6,140 bases of DNA from Anaerolineales bacterium UBA3940 (GCA_002385675.1 DGDY01000109.1:1-6140), one strand, 5' to 3'. Positions 1 through 6,045 are shown, numbered from the stretch's first letter. The notes: generated by a model from the sequence alone, not told the origin. Program-made: numbers and translations.

Positions 1-41
1 CGACACTGTTCCAGCCAAAGCCGCCAGAAGGCAGCAGCTAG
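1..41 (+). other. Possible C-terminal tail of an upstream gene
   Basis: A reading frame open from the window edge ends at a TAG at 39-41 and would encode the tail TLFQPKPPEGSS. A second frame ends at a TGA at 55-57 (tail ending AAASPSPA). Either could be the end of a rightward gene that enters the window from the left. The strong rightward terminator 26 bases after the TAG implies that some transcript ends here, and the first frame has the more protein-like composition. With only 12 codons visible, neither the frame nor the product can be established; the transcript could also be non-coding. Confidence 0.25.
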
Positions 42-66
42 CCCCTCACCTGCATGAGATGCAGCA

Positions 67-94
67 AGCCCCCGACGGTTGTCGGGGGCTTTTT
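67..94 (+). terminator. Rho-independent terminator
   Basis: A perfect 10-bp stem (AGCCCCCGAC at 67-76 and GTCGGGGGCT at 81-90) encloses a GGTT tetraloop, and the stem runs into five T residues (90-94). The U-tract is only on the + side, so it ends a rightward transcript entering from the left edge. On the minus strand the same hairpin is preceded by A residues and followed by TGCTGC. It could therefore slow or partly stop the leftward transketolase transcript arriving from 121, but is not a classical terminator in that direction. No better terminator is seen for that operon between 121 and its own stop. Confidence 0.88.
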
Positions 95-120
95 GTGTGC
101 TGTGCCGGAAGCCGGGCCGC

Positions 121-1128
121 TTACAGCCCTTCCGCCTTGGCGTCGCTGTGAACGGCGTCCAGCCGCACGGCGGCCAGGTCCGCCTCGTCGATGCCCAGCG
201 GCTCGCCGAGCATGTCCTCCACGCGGCGCACGAGCGCCATCGCGTCGAGCCCGTGCTTGCGCATCAGGTAGTGGCGGCTCGCGCCGTGCGTGTAGGTGTC
301 GTTCAGGCCGATGCGCTCCAGCCGCTTGCCGATCCCCTCGCTCGCCATCACCTCTGCCACTGCCGAGCCCAGCCCGTTGACAATCGTGTGGTTCTCCATA
401 GTGATCACGCCGTAGTGCGCGCTCGCAACCGCATCGAGCACGGTCGGGTCATCGAACGGCTTGAGCGTCGAGATGTGCAGGTGCTGCACGGAGACGCCCC
501 GCGCCTGCAGCACCGCCGTCGCGCGCATGGCTTCTTCTGTGCAGATGCCGCTGGACAGCAGCGCCACGTCGCTCCCGGTGGAGAGCACGCGGGCGCGGTT
601 GAACTGCATCGGCTCGTTTGCCGGGAAGAGGCGCGGGATCTCGCCGCGCAGCATCCGCACGTAGACCGGCCCGTCCACCGCGTGCGCCACGTCCAGCACG
701 GACTCGACGTCGGTGACGTCGCCGGTTTCGAGCACGGTCATGTTGGGCACGGAGCGCATGATCGCCACATCCTCGATGGCCTGGTGCGTCACGCCGCCCG
801 GCGTGGTGATGCCGGGCAGGAAGCCGAACAGACGCACGCGCAGGTTGGGATAGGCGACGGACATCGAGAGTTGATCGAAGGCGCGGCGGTAGATGAACAC
901 GGCAAAGGTGTGAACGTACGGCGTGAAGCCCTCCCGCGCAAGCCCGCCCGCGAAGCTGAGCATATTCTGCTCGGCCATGCCCATCGAGAAGAAGCGCTCC
1001 GGGTAGGCGTCGCGGAACAGGTCGATCTCGGTGTTCTTCGTCAGGTCGCCGGAGAGCACGACGATCTCAGGCCGCGTGGCGGCAAACCGGACGAGGTTCT
1101 CGGCGTGAACGCGCTTTCGTATCTCCAT
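121..1128 (-). CDS. Transketolase, C-terminal subunit
   Basis: Second chain of a split transketolase, which moves two-carbon ketol units between sugar phosphates in the cytoplasm (non-oxidative pentose phosphate or related sugar pathways). From the ATG at 1128 it has 335 residues. The pyrimidine-binding domain comes first, with GMAEQN at about residues 50-55, whose Glu (about 53) is the residue that activates the TPP aminopyrimidine in this family. THQAIEDVAIMRSVPNMTV-type sequence follows near 114-132, then the transketolase C-terminal domain with ENHTIVNGLGSAVAE near 245-259. About 335 residues is normal for split subunits. An in-frame TTG at 1137 would add three residues, but the purine-rich GAGAGGG (1138-1144) abuts it, whereas it stands nine bases before the ATG, so I choose the ATG. 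The stop of the N-terminal subunit lies one base upstream, so translation is likely coupled. The exact sugar substrate cannot be read; specialised paralogues (for example for branched or sulfonated sugars) share this architecture. Confidence 0.93.
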   Translation of the reverse strand: MEIRKRVHAENLVRFAATRPEIVVLSGDLTKNTEIDLFRDAYPERFFSMGMAEQNMLSFAGGLAREGFTPYVHTFAVFIYRRAFDQLSMSVAYPNLRVRLFGFLPGITTPGGVTHQAIEDVAIMRSVPNMTVLETGDVTDVESVLDVAHAVDGPVYVRMLRGEIPRLFPANEPMQFNRARVLSTGSDVALLSSGICTEEAMRATAVLQARGVSVQHLHISTLKPFDDPTVLDAVASAHYGVITMENHTIVNGLGSAVAEVMASEGIGKRLERIGLNDTYTHGASRHYLMRKHGLDAMALVRRVEDMLGEPLGIDEADLAAVRLDAVHSDAKAEGL

Positions 1129-1129
1129 C

Positions 1130-2077
1130 TCAGCCAACCCTCTCTGCTGCTGCCGTCATCCGGGCAAGGAAGTCGCGGTACTGCTGGCGCTCCTCGTCGC
1201 TCTTGAAGCGCACATAGTGCAGGTCCGGCTTGCGGGCTTCGAGCAGGTCGATGCCCTGGGCCGGGTTGGTGTAGGCCAGCACGACGACGGCCTTGCCCTC
1301 GGGCGGCGTCTCGGCGGCGCGGGCGATGGCCTCCACATCATGCCCGTCCACGGGGATGGCCCTCGCACCAAACGCCGTTACGCGGTCAGCAAGCGGCTCG
1401 ATGGCCATCACATCCTCCATACGGCCATCCACCTGCTGCCCGTTCACGTCGACAATCACGCCGACGCCGTCGAGCCTGTGGAAGGCGATGGCCTGCAGAG
1501 CCTCCCACGTCTGCCCCTCCTGAAACTCGCCATCGGACATAAAGACCCAGGTGCGGCCCGTTTCGCCCTTGAGGCGGCGCGCCGCCGCGATCCCTGCGGC
1601 CTGGCTGAGCGCCTGCCCGAACGAGCCGGTTGTCAGCTCCATGCCGGGGGAGTGCTCCGCGCCGATCATCTCGACCGTGCTGCCGTCTGTGTTGAAATCG
1701 GCGAGCACTTCGGGCGACATGCGCCCGACCTCGATCAGCGCGGCGTAGATGGCGACAGCGTAATGCGCGGGCGACACAATGAAGCGGTCGTACTCCGGGC
1801 CGCGCGGGCCATGATAGGCCGCCCCCGTAAACGTCTCGACGCCCGGCTCGCCGGGCACGCCGGGGAAGGGCGGTGGGACGGGCGGGGCCTCGCTCGGGCC
1901 GAGGTTCAGAACACGGGTGTACATGGTCGCGAGGATCTCCGCCGCCGAGCAGGCCTGGCTGAGATAGCAGCCGTTCTGCTGGATCGTTAGCTCCAGCACG
2001 CGGCGGCGAATGCCCTGCGCGACCCGCCGCGCGACCGCCTGCCACGTCTGTTCGTTCGGGTGGGGTGGGTACAACAT
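1130..2077 (-). CDS. Transketolase, N-terminal (TPP-binding) subunit
   Basis: First chain of the split transketolase, 315 residues; it binds the diphosphate and Mg2+ end of thiamine diphosphate and should pair with the chain encoded just downstream. The TPP motif is SDGE at 181-184 (family usual GDGE) followed by EGQTWEA and ending in VDVNGQQVDG at about 209-218, with Asn212 the expected metal ligand. GSFGQALSQAAGIA (151-164), DGHDVEAI (244-251) and a late LHYVRF (286-291) match the family. Two oddities are visible: a proline- and glycine-rich insertion at about 61-97, and SPAH at 102-105 where transketolases usually have SKGH or SNGH; the His is kept. The start is ATG with AGGAG eleven bases upstream. 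It is the first gene of a leftward two-gene operon, facing the ECF transporter operon across a shared regulatory region. The family call is secure; the sugar substrate is unknown. Confidence 0.93.
   Translation of the reverse strand: MLYPPHPNEQTWQAVARRVAQGIRRRVLELTIQQNGCYLSQACSAAEILATMYTRVLNLGPSEAPPVPPPFPGVPGEPGVETFTGAAYHGPRGPEYDRFIVSPAHYAVAIYAALIEVGRMSPEVLADFNTDGSTVEMIGAEHSPGMELTTGSFGQALSQAAGIAAARRLKGETGRTWVFMSDGEFQEGQTWEALQAIAFHRLDGVGVIVDVNGQQVDGRMEDVMAIEPLADRVTAFGARAIPVDGHDVEAIARAAETPPEGKAVVVLAYTNPAQGIDLLEARKPDLHYVRFKSDEERQQYRDFLARMTAAAERVG
1138..1144 (-). promoter_or_regulatory. Ribosome binding site deciding the C-subunit start
   Basis: The minus strand reads GAGAGGG here, complementary to the 16S anti-Shine-Dalgarno sequence. 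It is nine bases before the ATG at 1128 but has zero spacing to the in-frame TTG at 1137, which favours the ATG. It lies inside the last codons of the N-terminal subunit gene, consistent with translational coupling. Confidence 0.6.
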
Positions 2078-2088
2078 CAGTAGGTTGG

Positions 2089-2093
2089 CTCCT
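2089..2093 (-). promoter_or_regulatory. Ribosome binding site of the transketolase operon
   Basis: AGGAG on the minus strand, eleven bases before the ATG at 2077. It supports that start for the N-terminal subunit. Confidence 0.55.
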
Positions 2094-2140
2094 AGTCCGA
2101 ATCAATAACGTAGGGTCTGGCGAAGAAAGAAAGGTCGATG

Positions 2141-2183
2141 TGAGCTTATCAAGCCGGGCGGGCAACTTCCAGCCCGAAGCTCA
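2141..2183. repeat. Inverted repeat in the transketolase leader
   Basis: TGAGCTT (2141-2147) and AAGCTCA (2177-2183) are perfect inverted partners. Inside them GCCCG (2172-2176) can pair with CGGGC at either 2155-2159 or 2159-2163. As RNA from the leftward promoter, this would fold as a two-part stem between the promoter region and the transketolase start. There is no U-tract after it, so it is not a typical terminator. Its role is unknown. Confidence 0.4.
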
Positions 2184-2189
2184 TTAGCC

Positions 2190-2253
2190 TGTGATAATGC
2201 CGATCTTCTCACATATGTGATAAAAAATCAACTTAAAAGCACAGATGTGATAA
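2190..2253. promoter_or_regulatory. Cluster of three TGTGATAA boxes, likely operator
   Basis: The octamer TGTGATAA occurs at 2190-2197, 2216-2223 and 2246-2253, with start-to-start distances of 26 and 30 bases. The middle copy completes a perfect 12-bp palindrome, TCACATATGTGA (2209-2220), extendable to 18 bp with one mismatched pair (TTCTCACATATGTGATAA, 2206-2223). The third copy has the same form with a changed centre, CACAGATGTG at 2240-2249. The first is a half site. The cluster is in the divergent intergenic region, much closer to the transketolase side, and overlaps the best leftward promoter candidates. That is the arrangement expected of a dimeric repressor or activator binding site. 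The regulator family is not identified. Confidence 0.6.
2203..2231 (-). promoter_or_regulatory. Candidate promoter of the transketolase operon
   Basis: On the minus strand, TTGATT (2226-2231) as -35 and GAAGAT (2203-2208) as -10 are separated by exactly 17 bases, and the 12-bp palindrome fills most of that spacer. The -10 matches consensus at only 3 of 6 positions. A competing reading uses TTATCA (2218-2223) and CATTAT (2194-2199) with an 18-base spacer. Either way the operator boxes overlap the promoter. No transcription start can be fixed from sequence. Confidence 0.35.
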
Positions 2254-2259
2254 CAGCTC

Positions 2260-2281
2260 CGGCCTGAAGCCGAACAGGCCG
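2260..2281. repeat. Seven-bp inverted repeat in the divergent region
   Basis: CGGCCTG (2260-2266) and CAGGCCG (2275-2281) are perfect inverted partners around an 8-base loop. Neither side is followed by a T-run, so it is not an intrinsic terminator. It could separate the two divergent promoters or bind a protein; no specific function is visible. Confidence 0.35.
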
Positions 2282-2295
2282 CCATACGCGGATGA

Positions 2296-2328
2296 TGCTT
2301 GTCATATTTGAGTAATCTGTCACAAGCA
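2296..2328. repeat. Inverted repeat TGCTTGT / ACAAGCA
   Basis: TGCTTGT (2296-2302) and ACAAGCA (2322-2328) form a perfect 7-bp inverted repeat with a 19-base spacer. It is followed by a shorter symmetrical element, GATCG-TGA-CGATC (2329-2341). Both are upstream of the best rightward -10 candidate, so they would act as DNA sites rather than in the leader RNA. The function is not known and chance symmetry is possible. Confidence 0.3.
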
Positions 2329-2346
2329 GATCGTGACGATCGGGCC

Positions 2347-2375
2347 TATAGCAACAGGGCACTCCCGGCTATACT
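2347..2375 (+). promoter_or_regulatory. Candidate -10 box and overlapping hairpin of the ECF operon
   Basis: TATACT (2370-2375) matches the -10 consensus at five of six positions and lies about 45 bases before the S-component start; no convincing -35 sits 16-18 bases upstream. It overlaps an inverted repeat: TATAGC (2347-2352) pairs with GCTATA (2368-2373), with an inner GGG-CACT-CCC (2357-2366). The combination could be an operator over the promoter of the transporter operon. This is a weak call based on motif matching only. Confidence 0.3.
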
Positions 2376-2420
2376 TACTCCGAGACTATTTATGTTTTCA
2401 ATAGCAGGCAGCCACGAACG

Positions 2421-3788
2421 ATGACCTCCCGATCTCGCTACTACTATACGACGCGCGACCTGCTCATGATGGCCGCGCTTGCTGCACTCGGTGGCGTGGC
2501 GAGTACCTATATCAACGCGCTCGGCGATGCCGTGCAGTCGGTCGTCGGCTTCGCCGGGACGACCCAGTGGGCGGCGGGTCTGCACGTGCTGTGGCTTATC
2601 CTCGCCGTCGGGCTGACGGGCAAGCAGGGCGCGGGGACCATTACCGGGGTGCTCAAGGGTGCGGTCGAACTGCTCACCGGCAACACGCATGGCCTGCTCG
2701 TGGTGCTGGTTGATGTGGTCGCCGGGGTGCTGGTGGATCTGGGGCTGCTGCCCTTCCGCAACCGCGACAGTCTGCCTGCCTACGCCGTGGCAGGCGGGCT
2801 GGCTTCCGCCTCTAACGTGTTCGTGTTCCAGCTTTTTGCCGCCGTGCCTGCCGACATCCTCGCGTATGGCGCTATGGCGCTGATCGCCGTGGTTGCGTTC
2901 GCCTCCGGGGTGGTGTTCGCCGGGGTGCTGGGTTTCAGCCTGCTGAACGCGCTGCGCCGTTCCGGTGTGGTGAAGGACCGTGAACCGCAGCCGATGGGGC
3001 GCCGGGTGGGGCTGATCTTCGCGGTGTTCGTCGTGATCATCGCGGGCGGCCTGTTCATCTACCTGCGGAGCGCGCTGCGCGGCACGGCGACCGTCCACAT
3101 TGGCGGCGCGGTCGCGGCTCCCTACGACTTCCCTGCCGAGCACGGCGACATCCCCCTCATCACGGCGGAGGTGGACTCGCGCGGGGTTGCCACCCGCTAC
3201 GAGGGCTATCCGCTCGCGGAGATCATCCGCCGCGCCGAGCCTAACCCCGATGCCGAGAACATCCTGCTGCGCGCCACCGACGGCTACGCCTTCCTGATCA
3301 GCATGGAGGAGCTTGAGCGCAACGACAGCATCCTGCTGTGCCCGCAGGGGCGGGGCGACGATGCTTCCTTTGATATTGTCGGCCCGGAGAGCAGCAAGGC
3401 GTGGGTGCGCGGCATGGCGGAAGTGATCGTGATCGGCGCGTCGAAGCTGCCCGTTGAAGGCGCGCTGGATGCACCGGGGCCCTTCAACCCGGCGGACTGG
3501 ACGAGCGTGATGGACAGCATCCCGCTCGACGTGGGCGGCGGGGCGAGGAAGCTCCAGGGCGCGCCGCTCGGCAAGGTACTCGAGGCGATGTCGCCGCAGG
3601 CGGGCGCTGAAACCGTGATCCTCTACGGGGAGGGCGGCGAGGAGCTTGCGCTGCCGCTTGCGGATGTGCTGGCTGATGACAGCATCCGGCTGTTCACGGT
3701 AGTCGAAGCGGACTCCGTGTGGTTCGCCGCTGCCCGCATGAACGGCGAAGTGCTGCTGTCACCGGTTAGCCGCGTCGTCGTCCAATGA
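2421..3788 (+). CDS. YkoE-like ECF transporter S component fused to duplicated SUOX-like domain
   Basis: 455-residue membrane protein. Residues 1-180 resemble the YkoE-type substrate-binding (S) subunit of energy-coupling factor importers: about six hydrophobic segments (roughly 13-33, 50-66, 70-83, 91-110, 119-140, 147-175) and a GKQGAG...ELLTGNTHG stretch (67-91) similar to YkoE. The family imports thiamine or its hydroxymethylpyrimidine part. Unlike ordinary S components of about 200 residues, it continues with an extra membrane helix (about 195-217) and a soluble domain, probably outside the membrane. That domain resembles the sulfite-oxidase-type molybdopterin-binding fold: YEGYPLAEI (260-268), DGY (287-289), KAWVRGMAEVIVI (326-338). 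Residues 252-307 and 370-425 align without gaps, so this part is duplicated. The only cysteine (307) is not in the usual Mo-ligand setting, so catalysis is doubtful. The ATG at 2421 keeps the basic N terminus; the Shine-Dalgarno (AGG at 2406-2408) is weak. The stop overlaps the ATPase start by ATGA. Confidence 0.8.
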   Translation: MTSRSRYYYTTRDLLMMAALAALGGVASTYINALGDAVQSVVGFAGTTQWAAGLHVLWLILAVGLTGKQGAGTITGVLKGAVELLTGNTHGLLVVLVDVVAGVLVDLGLLPFRNRDSLPAYAVAGGLASASNVFVFQLFAAVPADILAYGAMALIAVVAFASGVVFAGVLGFSLLNALRRSGVVKDREPQPMGRRVGLIFAVFVVIIAGGLFIYLRSALRGTATVHIGGAVAAPYDFPAEHGDIPLITAEVDSRGVATRYEGYPLAEIIRRAEPNPDAENILLRATDGYAFLISMEELERNDSILLCPQGRGDDASFDIVGPESSKAWVRGMAEVIVIGASKLPVEGALDAPGPFNPADWTSVMDSIPLDVGGGARKLQGAPLGKVLEAMSPQAGAETVILYGEGGEELALPLADVLADDSIRLFTVVEADSVWFAAARMNGEVLLSPVSRVVVQ

Positions 3789-5269
3789 TCACGTTCAAGG
3801 ACTTCAGCTACCGCTTTGCAGGCGCCAGCTTTGACGCCCTGCAGCACGTGGACCTGCACATCGGGCGCGGTGAGTTCGTCGTCATCACCGGGCCGTCCGG
3901 CTGCGGCAAGTCCACGCTGGCGCTGGCGCTCGGCGGCTACCTGTTCAGCCAGTACGACGGCGAGGCGTCTGGCTCGGTGATCGTCGCCGGGCACGACGTT
4001 CAGCGCACGCCGGTGTACGACATCGCCGAGATCGTGGGGCTGGTGCAGCAGAATCCGGAGGCGCAGTTCTGCACGCTGACGGTGCTCGACGAGATCGCCT
4101 TCGGGCTGGAGAACCGCTGCCTGCCCCCCGCTGAGATCCGCGAGCGCATCGACTGGGCGCTGGACGTGGTGGGCGCGAGCCACCTGCTCGACCGGGAACT
4201 GGCGACGCTCTCCGGCGGCGAGCAGCAGAAGGTCGCGATTGCCGCCATGATCGCGGCGCGGCCCGAGGTGCTGATCTTCGACGAGCCGACCTCGAACCTC
4301 GACCCGCCCGCCACCGAGGAGATCTTCGAGGTCATCGAGGGCATCCGCACCCGCGCGGACATTACGGTCATCGTCATCGAGCACAAGATCGCCTACCTGG
4401 CGCGCTTCGCGCCCCGGCTGATCCGCATGGAGGCGGGGCGGGTCGTCTTCGATGGCCCGATGCGCCCCGCGCCGCCGGATTGGAGCCTCCCCGCGCCGGG
4501 CTTCCACATGCCCATCCCGGCGGAGAGCGCCCCGCTCGTGCGCGTGGACGGGCTTGTCGCTGGCTACGGCGGGGCGGACGTGCTGCGCGGCGTCTCGCTG
4601 ACGGTGCACCCCGGTGAACTGGTCATGATCATGGGGGACAACGGCTCCGGCAAGACCACGCTGCTGCACACGCTGTGCGGGCTGCACCGGCCTCGCGCCG
4701 GGAGCATCGAGGTGCTGGGGCACGACCCCGCCAGGACGCCGCCGTCGGCGCTCGCGCGGGAGGTGGGCGTCGTCTTTCAGAACGCCGAGCACCAGTTGTT
4801 CGCCCCGACGGTGTGGGAGGAAGCCGTGTTTGCGCCGCGCAACTTCGGCCTGCTCGACGGGGCGGTCGAGGCGCGCACGCGGCACCTGCTCCATCGCTGC
4901 GGGCTGGCGGGGCGGCTGGACGACCACCCCTACCGGCTGAGCTATGGCCAGAAGCGCCGCCTGAACCTCATCTCGGTGCTGGCCTACCGCCCGAAGCTCC
5001 TGCTGCTCGACGAGATCCTCATCGGGCAGGACGCCACCAACGCGACGTTCCTGATGGCGCTGCTGTACGACCATATCCAGGGCGGGGGCGCGGTGATCAT
5101 GGTGAACCACAACCCGGAAATCGCCGCCCGCTACGCGAGCCGGCTCGTCTTTCTGCGAGAGGGGCGGGTGCTGACAGATGGCCCGGTCGCTCAGGGCTTC
5201 GACCGGCTGGTTAAGCAGGGGCTGGGCGTGTACGCGCCCCCCGGCTGGGCCTGCGAGGCTGCATCATGA
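3785..5269 (+). CDS. ykoD: ECF transporter ATPase, two fused ABC domains (YkoD-like)
   Basis: 494-residue cytoplasmic energizing subunit that hydrolyses ATP to drive the S-component importer; the two nucleotide-binding domains, usually separate as EcfA1 and EcfA2, are on one chain as in YkoD. Domain 1: Walker A GPSGCGKST (36-44), QQNPEAQ Q-loop, signature LSGGEQQ (142-148), Walker B ending FDEPT (165-169), H-loop His200. Domain 2: Walker A GDNGSGKTT (284-292), QNAEHQ Q-loop, signature LSYGQKR (385-391), Walker B LLLLDE (405-410), H-loop His442. Domain 2 departs from consensus after the catalytic Glu410: DEILIGQD replaces the usual DEPTxGxD, while the Glu and the D-loop Asp are kept. Length is close to two single ECF ATPases. 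The start codon overlaps the S-component stop (ATGA) and the stop overlaps the ecfT start (ATGA), so all three are coupled. Confidence 0.93.
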   Translation: MITFKDFSYRFAGASFDALQHVDLHIGRGEFVVITGPSGCGKSTLALALGGYLFSQYDGEASGSVIVAGHDVQRTPVYDIAEIVGLVQQNPEAQFCTLTVLDEIAFGLENRCLPPAEIRERIDWALDVVGASHLLDRELATLSGGEQQKVAIAAMIAARPEVLIFDEPTSNLDPPATEEIFEVIEGIRTRADITVIVIEHKIAYLARFAPRLIRMEAGRVVFDGPMRPAPPDWSLPAPGFHMPIPAESAPLVRVDGLVAGYGGADVLRGVSLTVHPGELVMIMGDNGSGKTTLLHTLCGLHRPRAGSIEVLGHDPARTPPSALAREVGVVFQNAEHQLFAPTVWEEAVFAPRNFGLLDGAVEARTRHLLHRCGLAGRLDDHPYRLSYGQKRRLNLISVLAYRPKLLLLDEILIGQDATNATFLMALLYDHIQGGGAVIMVNHNPEIAARYASRLVFLREGRVLTDGPVAQGFDRLVKQGLGVYAPPGWACEAAS

Positions 5270-6027
5270 AGCCGCTGATTACCTACCGGCCCGGTTCGTC
5301 GCTGCTGCACCGCCTGCACCCGCTGACCAAGCTCGCCTGGCTGATCGGCATGACGGTGCTGGTGTTCGCGGTGCGCCACTGGTGGCTGGCGGTCGGTGTG
5401 CTGGCGGCGGTGCTCGCCGCGTTTGCGGCCTTCCGGCTGCCGCTGGGCGAGGCGCGCGGCGCGAGGCTGTTTGCGTTTACAGCGCTGGCGCTGTTCGGTC
5501 TGCAGGCCGTGTTTCTGGACGTGGGCCGGACGCTCATCGAGGTCGGCCCGGTGACGGTTACGAGCGGCGGCGTCGAGGCGGGCGTGTTCGTTGCCGCCCG
5601 CTTCCTGAGCGTTGTGCTGCTGAGCTACCTGTTCGTGTTTACAACCTCGCCGAACGAGCTGGCCTACGGGCTGATGCAGGCGGGGCTGCCCTACCGCTTC
5701 GGCTTTACGCTGGTCACGGCGCTGCGGCTGGTGCCGATCTTTGAGCGCGAGGCGCAGATGGTCTACCGGGCGCAGGTGATGCGCGGTGCGGCCTACGACC
5801 GCAAGAACCTCTCGCGCTTCCTGCTGCTGGCGCGGCAGTTCTTCCTGCCGATGCTGGTCTCGGCGCTGGGTAAGGTCGATGCGCTGGCCGTGTCGATGGA
5901 GGGGCGCTGCTTCGGCAAGCACCCGAACCGCACCTACCTGCGCGAGGTCCGCTTTGCCCGGCGGGACGCATCGGCGCTGGCGCTGCTCGTGGCGGCTGTG
6001 AGCCTTCCACTTCTGCTCCGTTTCTAG
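5266..6027 (+). CDS. ecfT: ECF transporter transmembrane coupling protein EcfT (YkoC-like)
   Basis: 253-residue integral membrane scaffold that joins the ATPases to the S component. It has the family layout: a short N terminus with LHPLTKL (17-23, compare the usual LDPRTKL), hydrophobic segments near 24-57, 66-85, 104-126 and 145-158, a long cytoplasmic helical stretch, and a last hydrophobic helix at 236-251. The two Arg-centred coupling motifs that dock into the ATPases are visible: AQVMRGA (169-175) and MEGRCFG (211-217); the second differs from the common MEARGF. Its place after a fused ATPase and an S component gives the ykoE-D-C gene order. The start overlaps the ATPase stop by ATGA. 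No terminator follows, so transcription probably continues into the next gene. Confidence 0.9.
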   Translation: MKPLITYRPGSSLLHRLHPLTKLAWLIGMTVLVFAVRHWWLAVGVLAAVLAAFAAFRLPLGEARGARLFAFTALALFGLQAVFLDVGRTLIEVGPVTVTSGGVEAGVFVAARFLSVVLLSYLFVFTTSPNELAYGLMQAGLPYRFGFTLVTALRLVPIFEREAQMVYRAQVMRGAAYDRKNLSRFLLLARQFFLPMLVSALGKVDALAVSMEGRCFGKHPNRTYLREVRFARRDASALALLVAAVSLPLLLRF

Positions 6028-6030
6028 AAC

Positions 6031-6038
6031 AAGGTGGG
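6031..6038 (+). promoter_or_regulatory. Ribosome binding site favouring a TTG start
   Basis: AAGGTGGG ends seven bases before the TTG at 6046. An in-frame GTG at 6034 lies inside this motif and would have no Shine-Dalgarno of its own. The TTG is also the start that gives a basic signal-peptide N terminus. Confidence 0.45.
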
Positions 6039-6045
6039 TGACGAT

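Noticed and set aside
1129..1137. TTG at 1137 as the start of the transketolase C subunit
   Set aside because: The Shine-Dalgarno GAGAGGG abuts this TTG, leaving no spacer; the ATG at 1128 has a nine-base spacer.
79..1206. Long + strand open frame opposite the transketolase C subunit
   Set aside because: It is His/Arg/Val-rich mirror-frame sequence; the minus strand has full transketolase motifs.
2078..2420. TPP or cobalamin riboswitch
   Set aside because: I looked on both strands for the conserved thi-box and B12-box stretches and found no convincing match; structured elements present are simple inverted repeats.
2346..3143. Minus-strand open frame opposite the S component
   Set aside because: It is a low-complexity His/Gln/Arg-rich translation overlapping a real membrane protein gene; no motif supports it.
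3081..3785. Active molybdenum oxidoreductase domain
   Set aside because: Fold-like motifs are present, but the only cysteine (307) is not in the family's Mo-ligand context, and the domain is a tandem of two half-length repeats.
3623..5110. Long open frame on the minus strand opposite the ATPase gene
   Set aside because: It is a product of high GC: the translation is rich in Arg, His, Gln and Ala with no recognisable domain, and the + strand here encodes an unmistakable double ABC ATPase.
5178..5744. + strand frame overlapping the end of the ATPase gene and ecfT
   Set aside because: It is an Ala/Arg/Gly-rich shadow; ecfT in the other frame has the family coupling motifs and an ATGA junction.
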